Shown here in pieces: positions 25,355-34,112 of a DNA stretch of 64,000 bases. The DNA comes from Mycolicibacterium agri (GTDB taxonomy: Bacteria; Actinomycetota; Actinomycetes; Mycobacteriales; Mycobacteriaceae): NCBI RefSeq assembly GCF_002553505.1, contig NZ_PDCP01000002.1, positions 62,001 to 126,000 on the forward strand, in the 5' to 3' direction. Position 1 is the stretch's first letter; each line of letters starts with the position of its first letter. A program made the position numbers and the translations under genes. The notes below the pieces were generated by a model. It saw only the letters and a list, made by a program, of their open reading frames with translations, made no database searches and was not told the DNA's origin.

Positions 25355-25390
25355 GAGGTTTCCGAGGTTTCCAAGGTTTCCAGGGTTTCC
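25355..25390 (+). repeat. Four tandem 9-bp repeats upstream of an SDR gene
   Basis: Four head-to-tail units: GAGGTTTCC twice, then AAGGTTTCC and AGGGTTTCC. They fill the 57-base gap between the hydroxyacid dehydrogenase stop and the AGGAGGG ribosome-binding site of the next SDR. Unit number could vary by slippage. Confidence 0.9.
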
Positions 25391-25406
25391 AGGAGGGATC
25401 ACATCC

Positions 25407-26213
25407 GTGACACGTAAGCTCGAAGGCAGAACCGTCGTCGTCGTCGGCGGCGGACAGACACCAGGCCAGACGGCCGGTAACGGACGCGCCGCGGCCATCA
25501 CCTACGCCGAGGCCGGCGCCAAGGTCCTTGTCGGCGACCGCGATCTGGACGCGGCGAACGACACCGTGAAGGCCATCCTCGACGCCGGCGGGGAGGCGTG
25601 GGCGGCGACGGTCGACGTGACCGACGAGTCCTCCATCGTCGAACTGATCGGCACCGCGCGCCAGATGTGGAACCGGATCGACGTGCTGCACAACAATGTC
25701 GGCGTCAGCCTTGCCGGCGGTGACGCCGTGATTACCGACATCGATGCGGAGGCCTTCAACCGGGTCATCGACATCAACCTCACCGGAATGGTGTTGACGT
25801 GCAAGCACGTCATTCCCATCATGCGGGAGCAGGGCGGCGGCGTCATCATCAGCATTGGCTCGCTGGCTTCGATGATCGACTACCCCTACATCGCCTACAA
25901 GACATCCAAGGCCGGTGTGGTGGCGATGACGCAGAACATCGCGATCAGGCATGCGCCAGAAGGCATCCGCGCCAACGCGATCCTGCCGGGGTTGATGGAC
26001 ACGCCGATGGCGATCGAGAACCGCGTCGGGCTTGGCGGCAAGACACGAGAGCAGGTGATCGCCGAGCGCAACAGCCACGTGCCGCTGCGCGGCCGCATGG
26101 GTACCGCATGGGACGTCGCGCGCGCCGCGCTGTTCTTGGCGTCGGACGACGCGCAGTTCATCACGGGTGTTGCGCTGCCCGTGGACGGTGGCCAGTCCCT
26201 GGCCGTTGGGTGA
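25407..26213 (+). CDS. SDR-family oxidoreductase with extended glycine loop
   Basis: A 268-residue SDR. The cofactor loop VGGGQTPGQTAGNGRAAA is extended like that of the SDR at 23614, to which it is clearly related; further motifs are HNNVGVS, Ser in ISIGSLAS, YKTSKAG and ITGVALPVDGG. GTG start under a strong AGGAGGG. The two SDRs may oxidise successive or isomeric hydroxy intermediates. Confidence 0.91.
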   Translation: MTRKLEGRTVVVVGGGQTPGQTAGNGRAAAITYAEAGAKVLVGDRDLDAANDTVKAILDAGGEAWAATVDVTDESSIVELIGTARQMWNRIDVLHNNVGVSLAGGDAVITDIDAEAFNRVIDINLTGMVLTCKHVIPIMREQGGGVIISIGSLASMIDYPYIAYKTSKAGVVAMTQNIAIRHAPEGIRANAILPGLMDTPMAIENRVGLGGKTREQVIAERNSHVPLRGRMGTAWDVARAALFLASDDAQFITGVALPVDGGQSLAVG

Positions 26214-26232
26214 TGTGGAGGGGAGACAATCG

Positions 26233-27012
26233 ATGACGGCTACAGAAGCGACGACGCCACAACCGAAGCAGACCGTTGAGCTGTACTGGATGCCGGGGTG
26301 CAGCAGCTGCCTTCGCATGAAGGAATTCGTGGAACGATCCGGCCTCGACTTCGTGGCGATCAACGTGGATCAGGAACCCGAGCGCGCCGACAAGCTCACC
26401 AAGTTGGGCTTGCGAGTGCCCGCCGCCTGCATCGGCGACACCTGCGTCACGGGAACACATCTCACCAGCGTCGCGAAGCTGCTCGGAATCGAGTACTCCG
26501 CGCCGGAGATGCTGGAGCCGGCCGAACTGATGGCCCGCTACCGGCGAGTGATAGAGGCGCTGTGCGATCTGATCGTGCAGATCCCCTCGGAGCGTGGTGA
26601 TTTCAAGCTGCCGGGTCGCGACCGCGACGTCACCTCGCTCGCCGGCCACGCGGGTTGCGTCATGCGGTACTTCCTCGGCAAGTACGACGACGACGATTAT
26701 GAGGAGTTCTTCGAAGACCTCGAGCCGGGCTACCGCGACGCGCCACGGCTGGTCGCGTTCGCCAAGGAGACGCTGCAACAAGCCGAGACATGGTGGGCGC
26801 AGGACGGTCACGACGATCCGCTGGACCGGGTGGTGCCGTTGTACTGGGGCCACCGCACCCTGGCCGAAGGCCTCGAACGGGAGGTCTGGCACACGGCGCA
26901 GCACACGCGGCAACTTGCCTACATGCTCGAGCACATCGGTGTCCAACCGCGCGGTGCGCTCACCGCGGACGACCTGGCGGGCCTGCCCCTTCCTGAACGG
27001 ATCTTCGACTGA
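26233..27012 (+). CDS. Glutaredoxin-DinB fusion protein
   Basis: Two-domain protein of 259 residues. Residues 14-90 form a glutaredoxin/thioredoxin-like domain with the redox pair CSSC (WMPGCSSCLRMKEF) and the conserved VPAACIG cis-Pro loop. Residues about 100-250 look like a DinB helical bundle, with histidines in GHAGCVMRYFLG and EVWHTAQHTRQLAYML at the usual metal positions. DinB-fold enzymes include mycothiol- and bacillithiol-dependent transferases, so a thiol-linked reaction is plausible, but this is inference. The start ATG has GGAGGGGAG upstream; thioredoxin follows with a one-base overlap. Confidence 0.8.
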   Translation: MTATEATTPQPKQTVELYWMPGCSSCLRMKEFVERSGLDFVAINVDQEPERADKLTKLGLRVPAACIGDTCVTGTHLTSVAKLLGIEYSAPEMLEPAELMARYRRVIEALCDLIVQIPSERGDFKLPGRDRDVTSLAGHAGCVMRYFLGKYDDDDYEEFFEDLEPGYRDAPRLVAFAKETLQQAETWWAQDGHDDPLDRVVPLYWGHRTLAEGLEREVWHTAQHTRQLAYMLEHIGVQPRGALTADDLAGLPLPERIFD

Positions 27013-27353
27013 TGGACGACCACGGTTCCTCGTTCGCCGAAATCGAGGAGGTCACCGGCGACGATCCCCGTGCGCTGCTCGACCGTCCCGGCCTCGTGCT
27101 GGTCCAGTTCTGGGCGGAATGGTGTTCGCCCTGCCACGCAATGCGCGCCGAGATCGAGCGCTTCGCCGCAGAAGCTCACGACGACGTCGCGATCTGCGCG
27201 GTCGATATCACCGAATCCCCCCGCACCACCCAGCATTTCGGGGTCAGCTCGGTGCCGAGCATCGTCATTCTGCGCGACGGGGAAACCGTCCATCGCTCCG
27301 CGGGTGCCAAGCGGCGCTCGCAGATCGCGCGGCTTGTCGCGGGGGCGCGTTGA
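27012..27353 (+). CDS. Thioredoxin-family protein
   Basis: A 113-residue thioredoxin domain with active site AEWCSPCHAMRAEI (CSPC in place of the usual CGPC), DITESP and the cis-proline VPSIVILRDG. No signal peptide, so cytosolic. Coupled by TGATG to the glutaredoxin-DinB gene; its stop overlaps the dehydrogenase start. The CSPC site would shift redox potential relative to ordinary thioredoxins; partner probably the fusion protein or an enzyme in this operon. Confidence 0.9.
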   Translation: MDDHGSSFAEIEEVTGDDPRALLDRPGLVLVQFWAEWCSPCHAMRAEIERFAAEAHDDVAICAVDITESPRTTQHFGVSSVPSIVILRDGETVHRSAGAKRRSQIARLVAGAR

Positions 27354-28381
27354 CCGTGCAAGCCGTCGTGTACGCCAGCCCGGGACGACTCGAACTGCAG
27401 GACCGGCCCGATCCGACGCCTGCGCACGACGAGGCGCTGCTCGCGGTCTCCCACGTCGGGGTGTGCGGCACCGACCTGCTCGTCTGGGAGGGCGGTCTGG
27501 AGCGGGTGCGCCCGCCAGTGGTGTTGGGACACGAGTTCAGCGCCAGCATTATCGAGGTGCCACCCGATACGGGTCTGCGGCCCGGTCAGCCGGTCGTGGT
27601 GGAGCCTCTGCTGTCGTGCGGCGAGTGCACGCCGTGCCGAACCGGCAACAGCCACGTATGCGTGCGACTCGGTTTGGTCGGTATCGATGTCGACGGTGCC
27701 GCGGCGCCGACCGTCGCAGTGCCCGCCCGCAGGCTGCACCCGGTGCCGGAGGCTTTGGGTCTGCGCGAGGCGGCGCTGGCCGAGCCGACCGCGGTGGCCT
27801 GCCACATGGTGAACCGGGCGGCCGTGACACCGGGGATGACGGTGCTCGTCGTCGGCGGCGGGCCGATCGGAGTTCTGGTCGGGCTCGTCGCGCACGCGAA
27901 CGGTGCGGGCCTTGTCGTCGTCAGCGAGCCGAACAAGCATCGGCGCGCGATCGCGGAATCCGTTGGGCTGCTGACGTCGTCGCCCGATGACGAACCCGTT
28001 GACCAACTCGCCGCACGCGCGGGTGCCGACGGCTTCGACGTCGCCTTCGAACTGACGGGGCTCGGGGTCGGCCTGCAGACCGCGATCGCCGCGGCCAGGG
28101 TGCGCGGCACCGTGCTGCTCGGCGGGCTGCCGCACGGTGCGATCACCGCCGCGACGGCTCCCGCGGTTCTCAAGGAACTTGAGCTGCGGGGGTCACGGGT
28201 CTATCGAAGCGCCGACTTCAAGACTGCGCTCACGCTGCTCGCCGACGGACGCGTCCCGGCGAAGCATCTGATCACCAAAGTGGTTGCGCTGGACCAAGCG
28301 ATTGACGGTGCCTTCAAGGCGATCCGCGACGACAAAGCGGAGATGAAAGTGCTCATCGATGTCGGAGGCGATGCTTCATGA
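27350..28381 (+). CDS. Zinc-dependent alcohol dehydrogenase (MDR family)
   Basis: A 343-residue MDR enzyme: GVCGTDLLVW and GHEFSASI for catalytic zinc, SCGECTPCRTGNSHVC for structural zinc, and GGGPIGVLVGLVA for the nucleotide. The TTG at 27350 overlaps the thioredoxin stop (TTGA), with a GTG two codons later as the alternative. Shorter than the dehydrogenase at 10262 and not closely similar, so it probably acts on a different alcohol. Its stop overlaps the next SDR by four bases. Confidence 0.9.
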   Translation: MTVQAVVYASPGRLELQDRPDPTPAHDEALLAVSHVGVCGTDLLVWEGGLERVRPPVVLGHEFSASIIEVPPDTGLRPGQPVVVEPLLSCGECTPCRTGNSHVCVRLGLVGIDVDGAAAPTVAVPARRLHPVPEALGLREAALAEPTAVACHMVNRAAVTPGMTVLVVGGGPIGVLVGLVAHANGAGLVVVSEPNKHRRAIAESVGLLTSSPDDEPVDQLAARAGADGFDVAFELTGLGVGLQTAIAAARVRGTVLLGGLPHGAITAATAPAVLKELELRGSRVYRSADFKTALTLLADGRVPAKHLITKVVALDQAIDGAFKAIRDDKAEMKVLIDVGGDAS

Positions 28382-29178
28382 CCACACCGCAGCGTCCCCC
28401 GCTGGGACGCATGGACGGCCGCGTGGCCGTGGTGACCGGAGCCAGCACGGGTATCGGCGCTGCGATTGCCCGGGAATTCGTCCGCGCGGGCGCGAAGGTC
28501 CACGCCGTCGCGCGCCGGCCCGACGTCATCACCGACAACATCGGCGCCGACGTGGTGGCCTCGGGCCAATGCGTGCCTCACAAGGTCGACGTGTCCGACG
28601 CCGACGCGGTGCGGGCGCTGGCCGATGAGCTGCGCGACAGCGAACCCGTCGACACCTTGGTGTGTGCGGCCGGCATCAACGTCACCCGCAGGCGTATCGC
28701 GGAGTTGACCCTCGACGGGTGGCACCAGCTGGTCGCCACCAATCTCAACGGAGTCTTCTACTGCCTCAACGCATTTCTCGACGAATTACGGGCCAACCAC
28801 GGGGATTTCGTGGTGATCTCGAGCGTGGCGGCGAGCTGGCCCGACCACAGCGGGCCGGGCTACGGGGCGACCAAGTCCGGGCTCCTGGGCCTGGCACGCG
28901 GCACCGGCATCGACGAACACGCCAACGGCGTTCGGGTGTCGACGATTCTGCCCGGCATCGTCGACACGCCCATCCTCGACAACCGCCCCATACCCCCGCC
29001 ACCCGAGCTGCGGGAGTGGTGCCTCAAGCCGGAGGACATCGCCGCGACCTGCCTGCTGGCGGTGACATTGCCGCCGCGAGCCAACTTGGCCGAGGCCACG
29101 ATGGTGGCGACCCGGTTGCAGTCGCTCGGCAAGACGCAGCAGGCGAACCCGCAACTGCCGCCCGACCTCGCCCCCTGA
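28378..29178 (+). CDS. SDR-family oxidoreductase
   Basis: A 266-residue SDR with TGASTGIG, VCAAGINVT in the NNAG position, Ser in VISSVAAS and YGATKSG. The usual C-terminal GGxxxxG substrate lid is replaced by a Pro-rich stretch (PIPPPPELREW), more like the MULT/3-oxoacyl-type SDRs of larger operons. Last gene of the long plus-strand run from 19906; the following gap holds a 48-bp palindromic repeat. Confidence 0.9.
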   Translation: MTTPQRPPLGRMDGRVAVVTGASTGIGAAIAREFVRAGAKVHAVARRPDVITDNIGADVVASGQCVPHKVDVSDADAVRALADELRDSEPVDTLVCAAGINVTRRRIAELTLDGWHQLVATNLNGVFYCLNAFLDELRANHGDFVVISSVAASWPDHSGPGYGATKSGLLGLARGTGIDEHANGVRVSTILPGIVDTPILDNRPIPPPPELREWCLKPEDIAATCLLAVTLPPRANLAEATMVATRLQSLGKTQQANPQLPPDLAP

Positions 29179-29208
29179 CCGCCGAACCTCAACGCCTGAC
29201 CGCTCGAA

Positions 29209-29256
29209 TGTGAAACTGGCGACGGTTTACGGCCGTTTTGCGTCGTCAGATGCACA
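29209..29256. repeat. 48-bp imperfect palindromic element, copy 1
   Basis: Arms TGTGAAACTGGCGACG and CGTCGTCAGATGCACA pair at 13 of 16 positions around a 16-base centre. A second copy of equal length lies at 42136. It sits between converging genes and may fold as a stem in RNA. Confidence 0.7.
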
Positions 29257-29268
29257 AACGGCGGGAGG

Positions 29269-29559
29269 CTATAGGTAGGTCACGCCCAGCACGACCAGCG
29301 ACAGCAGCACGGGCGAAACCGGCAGCGCGCACAGAAATGCCGCCAGCACCTCCCTTCGCTGGCGATAGGCCCGCCAGCCCAGGAAGCCCGCGACGAGGCC
29401 CAACACGAACGACACCGCGGCCACCACCAGCACCCAGCTGCTCACCGTGCGCGTGGCGATCGCCGCGGAGATACCGGCCAGCCACAGCATGTGGCCGATG
29501 ATCAACCCGCCGATGCCTGCGACCCAGATCGCTCGCGCTGTACCGGGCTGCTGACCCAC
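29269..29559 (-). CDS. Small three-helix membrane protein
   Basis: Predicted 96-residue integral membrane protein with helices near residues 10-30, 40-62 and 72-94 and a basic loop GWRAYRQRRE. No recognised domain. The GTG at 29559 is used because it sits two bases after the lpd stop and gives a protein that is membrane throughout; earlier starts overlap lpd in an implausible arginine-rich frame. Probably cotranscribed with lpd. I recall a small membrane protein next to lpdC in M. tuberculosis as well. Confidence 0.65.
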   Translation of the reverse strand: MGQQPGTARAIWVAGIGGLIIGHMLWLAGISAAIATRTVSSWVLVVAAVSFVLGLVAGFLGWRAYRQRREVLAAFLCALPVSPVLLSLVVLGVTYL

Positions 29560-29561
29560 GC

Positions 29562-30956
29562 TCAGAAGTTGATCATGTGGCCGACGAGCCCGTGGAAGCA
29601 CTCCTGCAACGCCTCCGACATCGTCGGGTGCGTGTGCACGTTGCGCGCCAGTTCGGTCGCGGTCAGGTCCCACTTCTGCGCCAGAGTCAGCTCGGGCAGC
29701 AGCTCGGAGACGTCATGGCCGATGAGGTGCCCGCCGATCAGCTCGCCGTACTTCGCGTCGGCGATCAGCTTGACGAACCCGCTGGGGTCGCCCATGCCGT
29801 GCGCCTTGGCGTTGGCGGTGAACGGGAACTTCGCGACCTTGACGTCGTAGCCCTCTTCGCGGGCCTGTTCCTCGGTCAGCCCGAAGCTGGCGACCTGCGG
29901 CTGGCAGAACGTCGCGCGCGGCATCATCCGGTAGTCGCCGAGCGGCAAAGTGTCTGCACCGCCGATGGTTTCGGCCGCCACCACACCTTGGGCCTCTGCG
30001 ACGTGGGCGAGCTGCAGCAGCCCGGTGACGTCACCGATCGCGTAGATGTGTGGCACGTTGGTGCGCATGTAGTCGTCGATGCCGATGGCCTTGCGCTCGG
30101 TGAGCGCCACGCCGGCCTTGTCCAGCCCGTAGCCCTCGACGTTCGGCGCGAAACCGATGGCCTGCAACACCTTTTCGGTCTTGAGCTCGTCGGACTTGCC
30201 GTCCTTGCTGACCGTGACGGTGACGTCGGACCCGTTGTCTTTGATGCCTTCCACCTTGGTGCCGGTGAGGATCTTGACGCCGAGCTTCTTGAACTGCTTC
30301 TCGATCTCCTTGCTCACCTCGGCGTCCTCGTTGGGCAGTGCGCGCGGCAGGAACTCGACGATGGTGACGTCGACGCCGTAGTTGCGCATCACATAGCCGA
30401 ACTCCATGCCGATCGCGCCCGCGCCCGCGATGACGATCGATTTCGGCAGCTCCCGCGACAGGATCAGCTTCTCGTAGGTGACGACGTTGTCCGACAGTGA
30501 CGTGCCGGGCACCAGCCGCGTGCTGCTGCCGGTGGCGATGATGACGTTGTCGAACGTCACCGTCTCGCTGCCGCCCTCGTTGAGGTCGACCTCGAGCGTG
30601 TGGTCGTCTGTGAACTTGCCGTAGCCGTGAATCTCGGTGATCTTGTTCTTCTTCATCAGGAAGTGCACACCGGCGACACGGCCCTCGGCCACCTTGCGGC
30701 TGCGGTCGAACGCGACGCCGTAGTCGAACGTCGCCTCCCCGCTGATGCCGAACTGCTTGGCTTCCTTGGTGAAGATGTGCGCGAGTTCGGCGTTGCGCAG
30801 CAGCGCCTTCGACGGAATGCAGCCCACATTGAGGCACACCCCGCCCCAGTACTTGGGTTCGACGACTGCGGTGTTCAGCCCGAGTTGCGCCGCGCGAATC
30901 GCTGCGACATACCCGCCGGGACCTGCTCCGAGAACAACGACGTCATAGTGGCTCAC
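29562..30956 (-). CDS. lpd: Dihydrolipoyl dehydrogenase
   Basis: E3 component of the 2-oxo acid dehydrogenase complexes, 464 residues, reoxidising dihydrolipoamide with FAD and NAD. The start region [13 protein letters not shown] binds FAD, the redox disulfide is GGVCLNVGC (Cys41 and Cys46), NAD binds at [10 protein letters not shown], the second FAD segment is YAIGDVTG, and the C-terminal His-Glu pair is in [12 protein letters not shown]. The GTG at 30956 reproduces the 464-residue length I recall for M. tuberculosis LpdC, which also serves peroxide defence with DlaT/AhpD. A reading from 30983 adds nine residues without support. Confidence 0.96.
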   Translation of the reverse strand: MSHYDVVVLGAGPGGYVAAIRAAQLGLNTAVVEPKYWGGVCLNVGCIPSKALLRNAELAHIFTKEAKQFGISGEATFDYGVAFDRSRKVAEGRVAGVHFLMKKNKITEIHGYGKFTDDHTLEVDLNEGGSETVTFDNVIIATGSSTRLVPGTSLSDNVVTYEKLILSRELPKSIVIAGAGAIGMEFGYVMRNYGVDVTIVEFLPRALPNEDAEVSKEIEKQFKKLGVKILTGTKVEGIKDNGSDVTVTVSKDGKSDELKTEKVLQAIGFAPNVEGYGLDKAGVALTERKAIGIDDYMRTNVPHIYAIGDVTGLLQLAHVAEAQGVVAAETIGGADTLPLGDYRMMPRATFCQPQVASFGLTEEQAREEGYDVKVAKFPFTANAKAHGMGDPSGFVKLIADAKYGELIGGHLIGHDVSELLPELTLAQKWDLTATELARNVHTHPTMSEALQECFHGLVGHMINF

Positions 30957-30966
30957 TCCGCCAACC

Positions 30967-31629
30967 CTAGTAGGGGATGACACCCACCAGACAACGGCTT
31001 GCGTGTTGGCAGAAGTAGAAGCCGTACAGCACGGCGGCCGCGGCCGTCGACGCGAACGGCGCCGACATCAACGCGATGCCCAGCGCGGCCTTCACCGGCC
31101 TGCCCGGCGCCATCGCCGCGATCAGCGCCGCTACGGTGCACACCCCCAGGTACACCAGCACGACGAAGACGGCGGGCGTCTTGTTGATCGAGTGGAACCA
31201 CCAGTAGTACAGCCCCAGCCCGATCACCGCCGCCACCACCCAGACAGCCGCCACGACCAGCATGAATGTCCATCGCTTGATGGCCGCACCCTCGTCCGCG
31301 GCGGCCAGCCTGGCCGGGATGGCTTGCGGCTGCTCGGCGACGACGGGCATCTCGCCGGTGAACATGGGCGTGAACGGCGCGGTCGGTTCGCCGGGCAGTG
31401 CGTCACGCTCGGCGTCGGTCTTGGGCTTCGTGTCGACGGCGACGATGGCGTCCTGCGCGTCCTGCGCGTCGCGGGCCTTCAGGGCTTCCTGGGTGTTTCT
31501 GGTGTGCTGAGTCTTGTGAGCGTCCTGGGTGTCGCGGGCATCCTGCTCGCCGGGCCGGATGCGCGGCGGATGCCAGCCCACCGGCGCGCGATGGCGATGG
31601 GCGCCCCGATAGGTCTGCTGCTCAGGCAC
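30967..31629 (-). CDS. Hypothetical membrane protein with repetitive N-terminus
   Basis: Unrecognised 220-residue protein. After a basic start, residues about 30-63 are a low-complexity run of Asp, Ala, Gln, Thr and Arg (for example RDAQDAQDA), coded by a GCGTCCT-type DNA repeat. A proline-rich linker follows, and the C-terminal 100 residues form three or four membrane helices ([38 protein letters not shown], and [14 protein letters not shown]). The GTG at 31629 overlaps the upstream stop by eight bases, indicating an operon with the small membrane gene at 31622. Confidence 0.6.
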   Translation of the reverse strand: MPEQQTYRGAHRHRAPVGWHPPRIRPGEQDARDTQDAHKTQHTRNTQEALKARDAQDAQDAIVAVDTKPKTDAERDALPGEPTAPFTPMFTGEMPVVAEQPQAIPARLAAADEGAAIKRWTFMLVVAAVWVVAAVIGLGLYYWWFHSINKTPAVFVVLVYLGVCTVAALIAAMAPGRPVKAALGIALMSAPFASTAAAAVLYGFYFCQHASRCLVGVIPY

Positions 31630-31900
31630 CGTGCACCGCCTGAAACGCGACCAGCGCACCGAACCACCCCGGTGCGACGGCAACGACTGACGCGCCCAGC
31701 GCCGTCATCCAGCGCCGGTGCGACAGCAAAACCATCACCATGCCCAACGCGCTCGGCACCCCGACCACGAGAGCGATGACGACATCGGGCCGGACCGTCG
31801 CGCTGACCACCACCGTCGCCGCGGTCGCCGCGATGAACCCGATCGCGGCGCCGACGAGCATTGCGCTGGTCAGCACCCACCCCCGTGGAATCGGTATCAC
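31622..31900 (-). CDS. Small membrane protein
   Basis: Predicted 92-residue hydrophobic protein of unknown function with three helices (residues about 9-33, 38-57 and 64-90). No domain recognised. It opens the two-gene minus-strand unit with the gene at 30967 and diverges from the MoxR ATPase across a 116-base gap. Confidence 0.6.
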   Translation of the reverse strand: MIPIPRGWVLTSAMLVGAAIGFIAATAATVVVSATVRPDVVIALVVGVPSALGMVMVLLSHRRWMTALGASVVAVAPGWFGALVAFQAVHGA

Positions 31901-32016
31901 ATTTCGACGATAACGCCGCCGTACCCGCGAACGCGGCTATCCGCGCGGCGCGTTCGGTATCGGACGTGCATCGATTGCGTCTGCGGGAAGACCAAAGCGT
32001 GACCTAGGCTCGCGAC

Positions 32017-32910
32017 GTGAGCGATTCCACGCGCGGTGTCGGTTCGCCGACCGAACTGGCACGGGCGCTCGAGGCGACCGGCTACCTCGCCGATGACGGC
32101 CTGGCAACGGCGGCCTACCTCGCGTTGCGGATGGGACGGCCGCTGTTCTGCGAAGGCGAGCCCGGCACCGGGAAGACCTCGCTCGCCGCCGCGCTGGCGG
32201 AGGCGCTGCACTTGCAGCTGATCCGCCTGCAGTGCCACGAGGGCATCGACGCCGCGCAGGCGCTCTACGACTGGGACTTTCCCCGGCAGTTGCTGCACCT
32301 GCGCACGCTGGAGGCCGCCAGCGCCGGGCACCTCGAGGCCGACTCCGCAGAACGCTCCCTCTACACCGAGCGGTTCCTGCTCGCGCGGCCGCTGCTGCGC
32401 GCGCTCACCGAAGCGCCGTGCGTGCTGCTCGTCGACGAAATCGACAGGGCCGACGACGAATTCGAGGCGTTCCTGCTGGAAGTGCTCGACGACAACGCGG
32501 TCACCATCCCCGAACTGGGCGAGGTGCGGGCGGCGTCGCCGCCGATGGTGGTGCTGACCTCCAACCGCACCCGCGACGTGCACGACGCTCTCAAGCGGCG
32601 CTGCCTGTACCACTGGCTCGAACACCCCGACCTGGCGCGGGAGGTCGCGATCCTGGGCAAGCGCATCCCCGACATCACCGAGGCGCTCGCCAAGCAGGTG
32701 GCCGAAGCGGTGCACGCACTGCGCCGCATGGACCTGGTCAAGCCGCCCGGCGTCGCCGAATCGCTGGACTGGGCGCGGGCGCTGCGCGAGCTCGACCGCG
32801 ATGTCCTCGACGCGCAGAGCGCCGCGGCCACGCTCGGCGCGGTCATCAAGTACCACGAGGACTCCGAGCGCATCGCCAAGCTGGGTTTGGACCGCCTGCT
32901 GGCCGGGTGA
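32017..32910 (+). CDS. MoxR-type AAA+ ATPase (CoxD-like)
   Basis: A 297-residue MoxR-family chaperone ATPase. Walker A is GEPGTGKTSLA, Walker B LLVDEIDRAD, sensor 1 VVLTSNRTRD, and the RRCLYHWLEHPD segment contains the arginine finger region. With the VWA protein encoded next it forms the CoxD/CoxE type pair that matures molybdenum hydroxylases by inserting or modifying the active-site metal. Start is GTG. It stands directly ahead of the coxSLM genes, which supports that role. Confidence 0.9.
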   Translation: MSDSTRGVGSPTELARALEATGYLADDGLATAAYLALRMGRPLFCEGEPGTGKTSLAAALAEALHLQLIRLQCHEGIDAAQALYDWDFPRQLLHLRTLEAASAGHLEADSAERSLYTERFLLARPLLRALTEAPCVLLVDEIDRADDEFEAFLLEVLDDNAVTIPELGEVRAASPPMVVLTSNRTRDVHDALKRRCLYHWLEHPDLAREVAILGKRIPDITEALAKQVAEAVHALRRMDLVKPPGVAESLDWARALRELDRDVLDAQSAAATLGAVIKYHEDSERIAKLGLDRLLAG

Positions 32911-32917
32911 GACGCGA

Positions 32918-34036
32918 ATGCCCGCAGGCCCCGACATCACGACCCCCGACCCGCTCGTCGGCGTCGCGGGATTCGCGCGTGCCCTTGCGGCCGCGGGCCT
33001 GCCGGTGGCGTCCGATTCGGTGGAGACCTACACGCGGGCACTGCGTCACACCGACGTCGCCGACCCCCTGGCGGTGTACTGGACCGGACGCGCGACGCTG
33101 TGCCGCGACCCCGCCGACATCCCGCGCTACGACCTGGTGTTCGAGAACTGGTTCTCTCGAACCGTGCCGAGGCGGGCACCGCACCGGGCCGCGCAACCAC
33201 GCCGCGCCCGAATCGCCGCCCTGCAGACCGCCGGGGCCGCCGACGCGGGCGCCGACGCGCAACACCTGCGGGTCGCCGCCGACGACACCGAGATCCTTCG
33301 GCACCGGGATATCGCCGAGCTGACCGTCGCCGAACGGGCACACCTGGCCGAGCTCATCACCGAACTGCGCCCGCACCCCGCGACGCGTCCCGCGGTGCGG
33401 CTGCGGCCGTCGCGCCGAGGCCGTGTCGACGCACGTCGCACGGTGCGCCACATGCTCGCCGCGGGCGGTGAACCGGTGCGGCCGCGGCGGCACCGCAAGG
33501 CGACCCGGCCACGCCGCACCGTGCTGCTGCTGGACGTATCCGGCTCGATGAGCCCGTATGCGGATGCCCTGCTGCGCTTCGCGCACGTCGTCGCCCGCGC
33601 CAACCCGGCCACCGAGGTGTTCTCGCTCGGCACCCGCATGACCCGCCTGACGCGCGCGCTGCGCATCCGGGATCCCGAGCTCGCGCTGGCCACCGCGGGC
33701 CGGACGGTGCCCGACTGGGCCGGCGGCACCCGGCTCGGCGAGACGATGCGCGCATTCCTGGACCGCTGGGGGCGACGCGGCACCGCCCGCGGCGCGGTGG
33801 TGGTGGTCTTCTCCGACGGCTGGGAGCGCGGCGACCCCACGCTGCTGGCCGAACAGATGGCCGCGCTGGCCCGGCTCGCGCGTGCGGTGTTGTGGGTCAA
33901 CCCGCATGCGGGGGCGGCGGATTATCGGCCAGTGCAATCGGGGATAGCGGCCGCGCTGCCCTACGTCGACCGGTTGCTGGCGGGGCACAGCCTCGGCACG
34001 CTGCAGCAGCTGCTCGACGAAATCCGCAACGCCTAG
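32918..34036 (+). CDS. VWA-domain protein (CoxE-like)
   Basis: Partner of the MoxR ATPase, 372 residues. The von Willebrand factor A domain in the C-terminal half has the metal-ion site DVSGSMSPY, with GGTRLGETM and [12 protein letters not shown] following. The N-terminal half carries the arginine-rich DUF/VWA_CoxE pattern. The ATG at 32918 is used; the short gap to the ATPase stop implies one transcript. Likely works with the ATPase on the CoxSLM-type enzyme downstream. Confidence 0.87.
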   Translation: MPAGPDITTPDPLVGVAGFARALAAAGLPVASDSVETYTRALRHTDVADPLAVYWTGRATLCRDPADIPRYDLVFENWFSRTVPRRAPHRAAQPRRARIAALQTAGAADAGADAQHLRVAADDTEILRHRDIAELTVAERAHLAELITELRPHPATRPAVRLRPSRRGRVDARRTVRHMLAAGGEPVRPRRHRKATRPRRTVLLLDVSGSMSPYADALLRFAHVVARANPATEVFSLGTRMTRLTRALRIRDPELALATAGRTVPDWAGGTRLGETMRAFLDRWGRRGTARGAVVVVFSDGWERGDPTLLAEQMAALARLARAVLWVNPHAGAADYRPVQSGIAAALPYVDRLLAGHSLGTLQQLLDEIRNA

Positions 34037-34112
34037 GCGCGACTGGCAGTCGCGCTGTGCTAGTACCGATTTCGTCGTTTCAACCGTTCGCGGCCGTCGG
34101 CCAGAGCAGAGT

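Noticed and set aside
25355..25390. CRISPR-like repeats
   Set aside because: Units are only 9 bp and directly adjacent with no spacers.
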